Part shown: in pieces, positions 44,011 to 54,719 of the stretch
Layout of the letters: every line of letters begins with the position of its first letter
Position numbering within the stretch: the first letter of the stretch is position 1
Origin: Halanaerobium saccharolyticum subsp. saccharolyticum DSM 6643
GTDB taxonomy: Bacteria; Bacillota; Halanaerobiia; Halanaerobiales; Halanaerobiaceae
Assembly: GCF_000350165.1 (NCBI RefSeq)
Contig: NZ_CAUI01000021.1
Coordinates: forward strand, 62,001-126,000
Direction: 5' to 3'
DNA length: 64,000 nucleotides
The notes under the pieces: model-generated
Told to the model about the DNA's origin: nothing
Databases searched by the model: none
The model's input: only the letters and a program-made list of their open reading frames with translations
Position numbers and translations under genes: made by a program

Positions 44011-45411
44011 ATGACTAAAGAAAAAAAGAATGATAATTCATATCAGGCCAAAAATGCCTGGACAGAAATGGGTAAAGCAGAGAGAGAAGAAGTCTTTGCT
44101 TTTAATAAAGATTATGCAGAATTTTTAACTAAAAATAAAACTGAAAGAGAATTTGCCAGTGCAGCAATTTCCGAGTTAGAAGCTGCTGGTTTTAAAAATA
44201 TTACTGAGTATGACAAATTGAAAAAAGGTGATAAAGTTTACGTAGAAAATCGATCTCGGGCTTTAATGGCAGCAGTGATTGGTGAAAAAGATTTAAAAGA
44301 AGGTTTGAAAATTGTAGGAAGTCATATTGATTCACCAAGGCTTGATTTAAAACCAAATCCATTATATGAAGATGGTGAAATGGCAATGTTTAAGACCCAT
44401 TATTATGGTGGAGTTAAAAAATATCAGTGGGTAACAATGCCGCTTGCACTACATGGAGTTGTTGTTAAAGATGACGGCAGTCAGATAGAAGTTAAAATTG
44501 GGGAAAAGGAAGATGATCCAATCTTTTTTATCAGTGATGTCTTACCACATCTTGGGAAAAAGCAGATGAAAAAATCCATGGATGAGGGAATTAGTGGTGA
44601 ACAGTTAAATGTAGTTGTTGGCAGTATTCCTGTTGATGATGAAGATGCGAAAGATAAAATTAAAACAGCTATTTTAAATCATTTAGAAGCTGAATATGAC
44701 TTTAAAGAAGAAGATTTCATCAGTGCTGATCTGCAGGTTGTACCTGCTTTTAAAACTCGTGATGCAGGTTTTGACAGAGCTCTACTGGCAGGATATGGTC
44801 ATGATGACCGTGTCTGCAGCTATACAGCTTTAGAGGCGATTTTAGATGTTAAAGATCCTGATTATACATCGATTTTGTTGCTAATGGATAGAGAAGAAGT
44901 AGGCAGCATGGGCTCAACTGGAATGCAGTCCCACTTTTTTGAAGATCAGGTAGCTAATTTAGTGGATCTGTATTATGAGAACTATAGTGAACTGATAGTA
45001 CGTAAAGTAATGCAAAACTCAAAAGTGCTTTCTGCTGATGTTAGTGCAGCTTACGATCCTGATTTTGCTGAAGTTTATGCTAAACATAATTCAGCCTATC
45101 TCGGCAAAGGAATTGTAATTTCTAAATATACTGGTGCAAGAGGTAAGGCCGGTGCTTCCGAAGCTAGTGCTGAATTTATGGGAGAAATCAGAGGTATTTT
45201 CAATAATGCTGGTGTGATCTGGCAGACTGCTGAACTGGGTAAAATTGATGAAGGTGGTGGCGGTACTATTGCTCAATTTTTAGCCAATTACAATATGGAT
45301 GTAGTTGACTGTGGTCCAGCTGTCCTTTCAATGCATTCCCCTTATGAAGTTGTTAGTAAAGCAGATGTTTACCATTCCTATTTAGCATATAATGTATTTT
45401 TAGAGAATTAA
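44011..45411 (+). CDS. M18-family aminopeptidase
   Basis: 466 residues with SD AGGAGG. Zinc ligands of the M18 fold are visible: His in VGSHIDSPRLDLKPNPLY, the second metal region GYGHDDRVCSYTALEAILD, the catalytic-site Glu pair DREEVGSMGSTGMQSHF, and a C-terminal His in VLSMHSPYEVVSKADVYHSY. The length is typical. It is a cytosolic dodecameric aminopeptidase in characterised relatives. Substrate preference (aspartyl or broader) is not visible. A single gene with no operon partner. Confidence 0.93.
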   Translation: MTKEKKNDNSYQAKNAWTEMGKAEREEVFAFNKDYAEFLTKNKTEREFASAAISELEAAGFKNITEYDKLKKGDKVYVENRSRALMAAVIGEKDLKEGLKIVGSHIDSPRLDLKPNPLYEDGEMAMFKTHYYGGVKKYQWVTMPLALHGVVVKDDGSQIEVKIGEKEDDPIFFISDVLPHLGKKQMKKSMDEGISGEQLNVVVGSIPVDDEDAKDKIKTAILNHLEAEYDFKEEDFISADLQVVPAFKTRDAGFDRALLAGYGHDDRVCSYTALEAILDVKDPDYTSILLLMDREEVGSMGSTGMQSHFFEDQVANLVDLYYENYSELIVRKVMQNSKVLSADVSAAYDPDFAEVYAKHNSAYLGKGIVISKYTGARGKAGASEASAEFMGEIRGIFNNAGVIWQTAELGKIDEGGGGTIAQFLANYNMDVVDCGPAVLSMHSPYEVVSKADVYHSYLAYNVFLEN

Positions 45412-45605
45412 ACTGAGCTTATAAAGATTTTAAATACAGATATAACACAAATATTATTTTTTGTATTATGTTTAAATTTTTCAAAATGTTAATTGCTTAA
45501 CTTTAATTAATTCTATATCGTATATAATAAATGTTGCAAGCTGAAATTATATTTTGATTTTTTTAAAATTAAAGTTAATAATTAATAAAACCCAGGGAGT
45601 GATAT

Positions 45606-46268
45606 ATGATGGCTAAAATAGATCAAGAAGAAAAAAATAAAATCAAAGAACTTTTTACTAAAAATTTAAAAGACGAAGTTAATTTACTTTTCTTTTCCAA
45701 AGAAGAAGATTGTCAGTATTGTGGTGATACTGAAGAAATTTTAGATGAAGTAACAGCACTTGATGAAAGAGTAAACTTTGAAACTTATTTATTAGGCAGT
45801 GATAAAGCAGAAGAATTTGGTGTAGATAGAGCACCAGCAATTATTTTCTTAAATAATGAAGGTCAGGATAGTGGAGTCCATTTTTATGGAATTCCATCAG
45901 GCTATGAATTTACTTCTTTAATAGAAGATATTTTAGATATGTCTGATAAGGATAGAATAGACCTGGCTGAAGATATTAAAAAAGAAATTATGGCAATTGA
46001 TACTGATGTTTTACTGCAGGTATTTATAACACCTACCTGTCCTTATTGTCCTCGTGCGGTTAGAGTTGCTCATCAAATGGCAATGATTAACCCTAAGGTC
46101 AGAGGAGAAATGGTAGAAGCTATGGAATTTGAAGAGCTTTCAGCAAGTTATGACGTATCAGGAGTACCAAAGACTGTAATTAATTCTGGTGCAGATGAGC
46201 AGGTTGGAGCGGTTCCAGCAAAAACTATCTTAAAGAAAATTAAAAATCTAGCTGTGGCAGCTAGCTAA
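45606..46268 (+). CDS. Protein disulfide oxidoreductase, two thioredoxin folds
   Basis: 220 residues starting Met-Met (ATG at 45606 or 45609, SD GGGAGTG). Two thioredoxin-like units, each with a CxxC site: CQYC in the N-terminal half (residue about 38) and CPYC in the C-terminal half (TPTCPYCPRAVRVAHQMA). Each unit also has the cis-Pro loop (DRAPAIIF and SGVPKTVI). This is the glutaredoxin-like PDO family, best known from thermophiles and anaerobes. It lies 100 nt before trxA, with two palindromic repeats between them. Confidence 0.92.
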   Translation: MMAKIDQEEKNKIKELFTKNLKDEVNLLFFSKEEDCQYCGDTEEILDEVTALDERVNFETYLLGSDKAEEFGVDRAPAIIFLNNEGQDSGVHFYGIPSGYEFTSLIEDILDMSDKDRIDLAEDIKKEIMAIDTDVLLQVFITPTCPYCPRAVRVAHQMAMINPKVRGEMVEAMEFEELSASYDVSGVPKTVINSGADEQVGAVPAKTILKKIKNLAVAAS

Positions 46269-46290
46269 AATAAAGACTTTGTATTTTGAT

Positions 46291-46342
46291 TCACTTGTAC
46301 CGGGTACAAATGAGATAATTCACTTGTACCGGGTACAAATAA
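46291..46342. repeat. Two direct copies of a 15-bp palindrome
   Basis: TTGTACCGGGTACAA occurs at 46297-46311 and 46326-46340, a 29-bp period, each within the phrase TTCACTTGTACCGGGTACAA. The two words CACTTGTA and ACCGGG also build the long inverted repeat at 53545-53625. It may be an operator pair for trxA or the remnant of an interspersed element. Confidence 0.7.
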
Positions 46343-46368
46343 ATAATTAATCAGGAGGAAATTTAATA

Positions 46369-46689
46369 ATGAGCGAACCAGTTAAAGTTACAGATGTGAA
46401 TTTTGAGGATGAGGTTTTAAGTTCTGATAAAAGAGTTTTAGTTGATTTTTGGGCAGAATGGTGTGGACCATGTAGAATGGTAGCTCCTGTAGTAAAAGAT
46501 ATTGCAAATGAATATAGTGATCAGATTAAGGTTGCAAAACTAAATGTTGATGAAAATCAAACTACTGCTTCTAGGTATGGTATTATGAGTATCCCAACAA
46601 TGTTAGTTATGGAAGATGGTAAGGTTAAAGATAAATTGGTTGGGTATATGCCTAAAAATAAGCTTGTAAATAAATTAGGATTAAAATAA
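46369..46689 (+). CDS. trxA: Thioredoxin
   Basis: 106 residues with the active site WCGPC in VDFWAEWCGPCRMVAPVVKD and the cis-Pro loop GIMSIPTMLVMEDG. Length and motifs are those of classic Trx1. It is the reductant for ribonucleotide reductase and other thiol enzymes and the substrate of TrxB (16177). SD AGGAGG precedes the ATG. A strong terminator follows. Confidence 0.97.
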   Translation: MSEPVKVTDVNFEDEVLSSDKRVLVDFWAEWCGPCRMVAPVVKDIANEYSDQIKVAKLNVDENQTTASRYGIMSIPTMLVMEDGKVKDKLVGYMPKNKLVNKLGLK

Positions 46690-46703
46690 ATTTTAATTTT
46701 TTT

Positions 46704-46747
46704 AAATCCTCTCTTTTTATTTTATAATAGGAAGAGAGGATTTTTAT
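46704..46747 (+). terminator. Terminator of trxA
   Basis: AAATCCTCTC (46704-46713) pairs with GAGAGGATTT (46734-46743), T run after. Confidence 0.88.
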
Positions 46748-46824
46748 ATTTTCTTTTAGATAACCCTGTAAAAATGGAAAGTTTTATGATAAAATTAAGA
46801 TTGATTAAAAAAGGAGGGTTATTA

Positions 46825-47232
46825 GTGCAGCGTTTATTAATAATACATACACCGGATGCTGATTTAAAAGATATTGCCGAAGGGATAAAAGAAGGAGCAG
46901 AAACACAAGGTTTTAGAGTAGATATGAAAAACACTAAAGATATTGGGAATGGTATTTCTTTTTATCCATATGATCTAATAGTGGCAGGCAGTCCTACTAA
47001 AGGCATCTTTAAAGGTAAAATAGATAAATCTTTAAATAAATTTTTATCAGAATCTAAGCGAACTGTTGGTTCTGATGCTGTAGCATATGTTAAACCCCGC
47101 CTTTTTGCAACGAATAAGGCCTTAAAAAAAGTAATGGCAGCTCTCGAATCACAGGGTTGTATAGTTAAGAATTTTAAAGCAATTAAGAACCACCAATCAG
47201 CAGTAGAATTTGGAAAAAATATCAAAATATAG
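46825..47232 (+). CDS. Flavodoxin-like protein
   Basis: 135 residues from a GTG at 46825, 6 nt after SD AGGAGGG. An upstream in-frame ATG at 46774 overlaps the region before the SD and is rejected. RLLIIHTPDADLKDIAEGIK at the start and DLIVAGSPTKGIFKGKIDKS in the middle fit the first strand and the FMN-phosphate and ring loops of a flavodoxin fold, though the usual T/S-x-T-G-x-T P-loop is not intact, so FMN binding is uncertain. No partner gene is evident. Confidence 0.7.
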   Translation: MQRLLIIHTPDADLKDIAEGIKEGAETQGFRVDMKNTKDIGNGISFYPYDLIVAGSPTKGIFKGKIDKSLNKFLSESKRTVGSDAVAYVKPRLFATNKALKKVMAALESQGCIVKNFKAIKNHQSAVEFGKNIKI

Positions 47233-47237
47233 AACTT

Positions 47238-47273
47238 AAAAACCGCAGTTAAAATTTGGGCTGTGGTTTTTTC
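47238..47273 (+). terminator. Terminator after the flavodoxin-like gene
   Basis: AAAACCGCAG (47239-47248) pairs with CTGTGGTTTT (47261-47270), T run after. Confidence 0.85.
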
Positions 47274-47306
47274 AAATTATAAAAATTTGGAGTGAGTTTA
47301 TAAAGT

Positions 47307-47747
47307 ATGAGTAAAAATGTTTCGATCAAATTAGAGAATATACAAGAAATTATCGATGATAATGAACCGCAGCAGATTAATAATAACTACCAGGGCGAAT
47401 TCTATATTAAGAATGAAAAATTATATTTAAGTTATGAAGATGACGCTGAAGGTATGGATGGAGCCCAAACGATTGTTAAAATTGATCCAGAGCAGGAGCG
47501 TGTTTTACTTCTGCGGCATGAACCTGCAGCAATGAAACAGGATTTTATTTGTGGAAAAAAGCAGGAAGGATATTTTAAAACTGTTTATGGGGAAATTAAA
47601 ATGGCAGTTAAAACAAAAAGATTAGAAATGGAGATTGGCGAAAATTCTGGTCTGATTAGAATAAATTATCAGGTTTATTTAGGTGGAGAGTTAAATGCTG
47701 AACACCATTTGAAAATAAATTATAAAATATTAAAAGGAAATTTATAG
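47307..47747 (+). CDS. DUF1934 protein (YwiB-like)
   Basis: 146 residues forming a predicted small beta-barrel: repeated short strands such as GEFYIKNEKLYLSYEDD, VLLLRHEPAAMKQDFICGKK and GLIRINYQVYLGGELNAEHH. This pattern, and its place directly before argS (13 nt), are those of the Firmicute DUF1934/YwiB family, whose function is unknown. Co-transcription with argS is likely. Confidence 0.85.
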   Translation: MSKNVSIKLENIQEIIDDNEPQQINNNYQGEFYIKNEKLYLSYEDDAEGMDGAQTIVKIDPEQERVLLLRHEPAAMKQDFICGKKQEGYFKTVYGEIKMAVKTKRLEMEIGENSGLIRINYQVYLGGELNAEHHLKINYKILKGNL

Positions 47748-47760
47748 GAGGTTTATTGTT

Positions 47761-49422
47761 TTGCAGAAAAATTTACAGGCCGCTGTAGAAGCTGAACTAA
47801 TCAGTTTTCTGGTCGAAAGTGTTAAAAAAGCTATTTTTGATGGAGATTTGGACTTGGAAAAGGTACCAGAAGTTTCAATTGAGGTACCCAGAGAAAAAGG
47901 TCATGGCGATTATGCAACCAATTTAGCAATGGTATTAGCAGGTCAGGCAGGAATGAACCCGCGCCAGATAGCAGAAATTATTGTTGAAAATTTTGAAAGT
48001 GAAATTGTCGAAGATGTTAGCATTGCTGGCCCTGGTTTTATTAATTTTAAGCTTAAAAATGCCTGGTTATGGAATAACTTAAAGATCATTACTAAAAGAG
48101 CAGAAGATTATGGTAAAATTGATGAGGGTAAAGGCAAAAGTGTACAGGTAGAATTTGTTTCTGCTAATCCAACTGGACCTTTACATGTTGGTCACAGTCG
48201 TGGGGCAGTAGTAGGAGATGTAATGGCTTCGATAATGGAAGCTGCTGGTTTCGATGTAGAAAGAGAATACTATATAAATGATGCAGGGAATCAGATGGAT
48301 ATTTTAGGCGAATCAACTCTTTTAAGATACCGGGAACTTTTGGGTGAAGAAATTGAAATGCCCGAAGATGTTTATGGTGGAGATTATATTAAAGAAATTG
48401 CTCAGGATTTATATGAAGAGTATGATTCAGATTTAATGGATAGAGAAGAGGCAGAAAGGCTTGAGATCTGTCGCGAATATGCATATCAAGAAATGCTTAA
48501 AAATATTGAAGCTGATTTAGAAGAATTTGGAATAGAATTTGATAGCTGGTTCAGCGAAAGGACCCTGCATCCTGATAAAATTCAGCATGCAATTGATCTG
48601 CTGCGAGAAAAAGGTTATATTTACGAAAAGGAAGGTGCAATCTGGTTTAAATCAACTGAATTTGGTGATGATAAAGATCGAGTAATTATTAAATCAGATG
48701 ATTCTCCAACTTATATGGCTGCAGATATGGCTTATCATTTAGATAAACTGGAGCGTGGCTTTGATAAATTGATTAATGTTTGGGGTGCTGATCATCACGG
48801 TTATATCCCAAGGATGAAGGCAGTAATTGAAGCTTTTGGTTATGAAGAAGACAAATTAGAGGTAATTGTAGTTCAAATGGTTAATTTGCTCCGCAATGGT
48901 GAAAAACTAAAAATGTCTAAAAGAGCAGGTAGTTTTGTTACTATGACTGAGGTAAATCAAGAAGTTGGTACAGATGCAGCCCGTTATTATTATGTAATGC
49001 GCAGCACTGACAGCCATCTTGACTTCGATTTAGAATTGGCTAAAGAAGAATCAAGCAATAATCCAGTTTATTATGTCCAGTACGCTCATGCTAGAATCCA
49101 CAGTATTTTAGATAATGCTGAACTTAAGGCTGATGATGAAAATCTGGATTTATTAACAAATGAGGCCGAAATCGACTTAATGAAAATGCTGGCTAAATTT
49201 CCTGAGGAAATTAAGATGATTGCAGAATCAAGACAGCCACATCATTTAACAACTTTTGCTTATGACCTTGCAACTGCTTTTCATTCATTCTATAATAATT
49301 GTCGGGTAAATACAGATAATGATAAATTAGCAGAAGCTAGGCTATATTTAGTAAATGCTGCTCGTCAGGTACTTAAAAACGTGTTAACACTGCTGGGGAT
49401 TAGTGCTCCAGAACAAATGTAA
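47761..49422 (+). CDS. argS: Arginyl-tRNA synthetase
   Basis: 553 residues from a TTG at 47761, 9 nt after the SD GGAGG. The N-terminal additional domain is followed by the HIGH motif variant HVGH (NPTGPLHVGHSRGAVVGD), the KMSKR loop (KLKMSKRAGSFVTM) and the C-terminal anticodon-binding helices (HSFYNNCRV). It charges tRNA-Arg, including the tRNA-Arg(ACG) at 10178. Preceded by the DUF1934 gene as in Bacillus. Confidence 0.97.
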   Translation: MQKNLQAAVEAELISFLVESVKKAIFDGDLDLEKVPEVSIEVPREKGHGDYATNLAMVLAGQAGMNPRQIAEIIVENFESEIVEDVSIAGPGFINFKLKNAWLWNNLKIITKRAEDYGKIDEGKGKSVQVEFVSANPTGPLHVGHSRGAVVGDVMASIMEAAGFDVEREYYINDAGNQMDILGESTLLRYRELLGEEIEMPEDVYGGDYIKEIAQDLYEEYDSDLMDREEAERLEICREYAYQEMLKNIEADLEEFGIEFDSWFSERTLHPDKIQHAIDLLREKGYIYEKEGAIWFKSTEFGDDKDRVIIKSDDSPTYMAADMAYHLDKLERGFDKLINVWGADHHGYIPRMKAVIEAFGYEEDKLEVIVVQMVNLLRNGEKLKMSKRAGSFVTMTEVNQEVGTDAARYYYVMRSTDSHLDFDLELAKEESSNNPVYYVQYAHARIHSILDNAELKADDENLDLLTNEAEIDLMKMLAKFPEEIKMIAESRQPHHLTTFAYDLATAFHSFYNNCRVNTDNDKLAEARLYLVNAARQVLKNVLTLLGISAPEQM

Positions 49423-49451
49423 ATGTTTTAAGATAAATATTTATTCATTAA

Positions 49452-51092
<1,641 letters not shown>

Positions 51093-51103
51093 GGGGGAAA
51101 AAC

Positions 51104-51877
51104 ATGGCAGGAGATTTAGTTAAATGTGATTTTGATTCTCCAGTAGCAACAGTCAGTATTAATCGTCCTGAAGTTTTAAATGCTTATAATGAAGAGTTAT
51201 TAGACGAGTTGTATCAAACTTTAGAAGAACTTTTTGCCGCGGAAAAAGTAGCAGCTGTAATTTTGACTTCAAAAGGAAATAGGGCCTTTTCTGTTGGTGG
51301 GGATATTGATTATCTAGAAAATTTAGATAGTGAGCAGGCAAAAAAACTTTCACAAAAAGGGCAAAGTTTATGTGAATTAATTGAAAATAGTGCGCCTGTT
51401 GTAATTGCAGCAATCGATGGTTATGCTCTTGGTGGTGGAATGGAAATAACATTAGCCTGTGATCTCCGTCTTGCTTCAACCCGTTCTCGTTTTGGTCAAC
51501 CAGAAGTTAAATTAGGAATCATCCCTGCTTTTGGTGGCACTCAGAGGCTGCCTCGATTAATTGGGGAAGCCGAAGCAAAAGAACTATTATATACAGGTGA
51601 TATAATTGATGCAGCTTTAGCTTACGAATTGGGCTTAATAAATAAAGTTGTTACACCTCGAAGTTTACTTGCAGAGACTCGTGATTTAGCTTTGGAAATA
51701 ACTGACCGTTCTACTAAAGCCGTTAAATTGATTAAAACAGCTGTAAATAAAAAATACGCGGATGCTTCTAAAGCCGGTTATGAATATGAAAGTGAAGCTT
51801 TTGCTGAATGTTTTAAAACAGAAGAGCATAGAGTTAGAATTAGAGAAATAAAAAAAATTATTAACGAAGATAATTAA
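51104..51877 (+). CDS. Enoyl-CoA hydratase/isomerase family (crotonase) protein
   Basis: 257 residues with SD AAGGGGG. The crotonase core is seen: INRPEVLNAYNEELLDELYQ, the oxyanion-hole strand AFSVGGDIDYLEN, AAIDGYALGGGMEITLACDL and GQPEVKLGIIPAFGGTQRLP, whose Glu is one of the two used by hydratases. The first catalytic Glu position (in the GGGMEI helix) is also acidic. It probably hydrates crotonyl-CoA-like esters, but no thiolase or acyl-CoA dehydrogenase gene is nearby, so the pathway is unknown. Confidence 0.88.
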   Translation: MAGDLVKCDFDSPVATVSINRPEVLNAYNEELLDELYQTLEELFAAEKVAAVILTSKGNRAFSVGGDIDYLENLDSEQAKKLSQKGQSLCELIENSAPVVIAAIDGYALGGGMEITLACDLRLASTRSRFGQPEVKLGIIPAFGGTQRLPRLIGEAEAKELLYTGDIIDAALAYELGLINKVVTPRSLLAETRDLALEITDRSTKAVKLIKTAVNKKYADASKAGYEYESEAFAECFKTEEHRVRIREIKKIINEDN

Positions 51878-51891
51878 ATTAAACATTTGAC

Positions 51892-51997
51892 TTAACCTAA
51901 TTTTTAAGATTCAAAAAAGGATTTTTAGAATCAATGAAGAATAATTAGGTTAAGGAGGTGAAGACCTGGCCTTGATAAATACAGGCCGGGATAAAAA
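51892..51997 (+). promoter_or_regulatory. Structured leader with hairpin between SD and start codon
   Basis: TTAACCTAATT (51892-51902) pairs perfectly with AATTAGGTTAA (51943-51953), with GATTC/GAATC nested inside. It ends at the SD AAGGAGGTG (51952-51960). Between this SD and the ATG at 51998 lies a second hairpin, CCTGGCC (51965-51971) with GGCCGGG (51984-51990). Folded, it brings the SD to 11 nt from the ATG; unfolded, the gap is 37 nt. Confidence 0.6.
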
Positions 51998-52630
51998 ATG
52001 TTAATTAAACTTTCAACAACAATTGCTTTAAGTTGTCCTGCCTGTGGTCGTCTGGAAAGAGAAGAAATTAATATTTTTGAGCTTCCGGTAGGCAAATTAA
52101 AGCAGTTAAGCTGCAGTTGTGGAGCAGAAAAAGCTTCGATTAAAAAAACAGATAATTCTCGGGTGCAGATTAATTATTTTTGTTTACACTGTAATAAAGC
52201 TCATAAAATCAATGTGTCAGCGCATAAGTTTTGGCATTCTAAAAAATTAATTCCCCTTTCCTGCAGGGAAACAGGTCTGAATCCAGGATTTTTTGGTAAA
52301 TCAACCTTGGTTAATGAAGAAATTATAAAAGAAAAACAAGATTTAGAATTAATGGCGGCTGAATTAGGCTTTGATGATTTTAAAAATCCAGATATAATGC
52401 TGCAGGCATTAGATTTTATTCATGATATTGCTGAAGAAGGTGCCTTGAGTTGTGAATGCAGCAGTGATAACATAAATATAGAGTTATTTTCTGATAAAAT
52501 TCAATTAATTTGTAATGATTGTGGTGCGCTCTTAAATATAGCTGCTGTCAATAAAAGTGATCTACAAAAGTTAAGGCAGTTAAACAAAGTGTGTATCCAC
52601 TCTATTCAGGGAAAACCAAATAATTTTTAA
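51998..52630 (+). CDS. Cysteine-rich multi-zinc-ribbon protein of unknown function
   Basis: 210 residues. I do not recognise the family. Five Cys pairs are spread through it: SCPACGR (residue about 13), SCSCGA, CLHCNKAH, CECSSD and CNDCGA, suggesting two or three zinc ribbons separated by a helical segment (residues about 105-145, GFDDFKNPDIMLQALDFIHD). No catalytic motif or signal peptide is visible. It lies between a crotonase gene and fba. The ATG has no SD in the normal place, but a strong SD lies beyond a hairpin. Confidence 0.75.
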   Translation: MLIKLSTTIALSCPACGRLEREEINIFELPVGKLKQLSCSCGAEKASIKKTDNSRVQINYFCLHCNKAHKINVSAHKFWHSKKLIPLSCRETGLNPGFFGKSTLVNEEIIKEKQDLELMAAELGFDDFKNPDIMLQALDFIHDIAEEGALSCECSSDNINIELFSDKIQLICNDCGALLNIAAVNKSDLQKLRQLNKVCIHSIQGKPNNF

Positions 52631-52665
52631 AAGACCCTGAATTACTATATAAGAGGAGGAAATAA

Positions 52666-53526
<861 letters not shown>

Positions 53527-53544
53527 TTTAGATTAAGTAATCAG

Positions 53545-53630
53545 GGTACCGGGCACTTGTAAAATATTTCCAGGATAACTCACTGATGGTTAATGAATGG
53601 AGATATTTTACAAGTGCCCGGTATCTTTTT
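53545..53630 (+). terminator. Long 23-bp inverted repeat, terminator-like
   Basis: The left arm (53545-53567, starting GGTACCGGGCACTTGT) and the right arm (53603-53625, ending CAAGTGCCCGGTATC) are complementary along 23 bp with one G-U pair. The loop is 35 nt and TTTTT follows. The stem is much longer than the other terminators here and shares words with the repeats at 46297-46340. Confidence 0.7.
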
Positions 53631-53646
53631 AAAAAGGAGGATACAG

Positions 53647-54666
53647 TTGACACAGCTCTGGTTAATGTTTGTTTTGATGGCAATTTTCATAATAATTTCT
53701 GGAACATATTTATCACGTTTTGGGGACATAATCGCTGATAAAAGTGGTTTGGGACAGGCTTTTATTGGTGGGATCTTAATTGCAATGGCAACCTCACTGC
53801 CTGAGCTGGTAACAAGTATCAGTTCAGCTTTGGTAGGTGCTCCAGATATTGCAGTTGGTAATGCTTTTGGCAGCAACACTTTTAATCTTGTTATTTTAGC
53901 TTTTGCAGATTTACTTCAGGGTAAAGGCCCTTTATTACTTCGAGTTAACTACAGTCACATCCTCTCCGGTCTTGTTGGTGTATTACTCTCAGCTTTAGTA
54001 GTTTTCAGTTTAATCTTATCCCATTTTATGAACTTTAATTTAAGTGTTTTTGGAGTCGGAGTAGATAGTATAATTCTGCTTTTAACTTACCTGGCCAGTG
54101 TCAGAATGATTTATCGTTATGATCGGAATAATCCACTTGATGCTGCGGATAAGAAAAAAGAAAATGATCTTAATCCAGACTATACTTTAAATAAAGCTCT
54201 GCTGGGTTTTGCTGCCTGTGCAGTAGTAATCGTATTCAGTGGGTATAGATTAACATTAACTGCAGATCAAATATCTGCTGTTACTGGGATCGATCAGAGT
54301 TTTATTGGTTCAATATTAGTGGCTGCAGCTACCTCATTACCGGAACTAGTTGCTACAATTTCAGCTATTAAAATTGGAGCATATAATATGGCAGTTGGGA
54401 ATGTATTTGGTAGTAATATTTTCAATATGACAGTAATCTTTTTTGCGGATGTTTTTTACCGGCAGGGAGTTTTATTGGAGGATGCCAAAATAGTTCATAT
54501 TTTAACAGCTACAGTTGGTATAGTTATGGCAACAATTATTTTAATTGGACTATTTTATCGCTCGCGGCGTTCATTTATGTGGATGGGTTGGGATGCGATT
54601 GCAGCGGCAGTTGTTTATTTTGCAGGGGTTTATCTGCTCTTTCAGCTGGGGCTGAACGTAATTTAG
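53647..54666 (+). CDS. Calcium/sodium antiporter, CaCA family
   Basis: 339 residues from a TTG at 53647 after SD AGGAGG (53635-53640). The two inverted alpha-repeats are clear: GGILIAMATSLPELVTSISS with AVGNAFGSNTFN, and GSILVAAATSLPELVATISA with AVGNVFGSNIFN, each holding the acidic ion-binding Glu in SLPEL. About ten transmembrane helices and a short central loop make it the YrbG-like type. It probably exchanges Ca2+ for Na+ or H+. The ion pair is not visible from the sequence. Confidence 0.92.
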   Translation: MTQLWLMFVLMAIFIIISGTYLSRFGDIIADKSGLGQAFIGGILIAMATSLPELVTSISSALVGAPDIAVGNAFGSNTFNLVILAFADLLQGKGPLLLRVNYSHILSGLVGVLLSALVVFSLILSHFMNFNLSVFGVGVDSIILLLTYLASVRMIYRYDRNNPLDAADKKKENDLNPDYTLNKALLGFAACAVVIVFSGYRLTLTADQISAVTGIDQSFIGSILVAAATSLPELVATISAIKIGAYNMAVGNVFGSNIFNMTVIFFADVFYRQGVLLEDAKIVHILTATVGIVMATIILIGLFYRSRRSFMWMGWDAIAAAVVYFAGVYLLFQLGLNVI

Positions 54667-54719
54667 TTTAAAATTATTTTATAATAAAACAGGAAAATTT
54701 TAAGAAAGGTGGACTTGAT

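Noticed and set aside
46291-46342. Start of a CRISPR array
   Set aside because: There are only two copies with a 14-bp gap and no further repeats or cas genes.
53580-53879. Minus-strand ORF over the antiporter gene start
   Set aside because: It is a shadow of the first alpha-repeat, and the plus strand carries both CaCA repeats and an SD.
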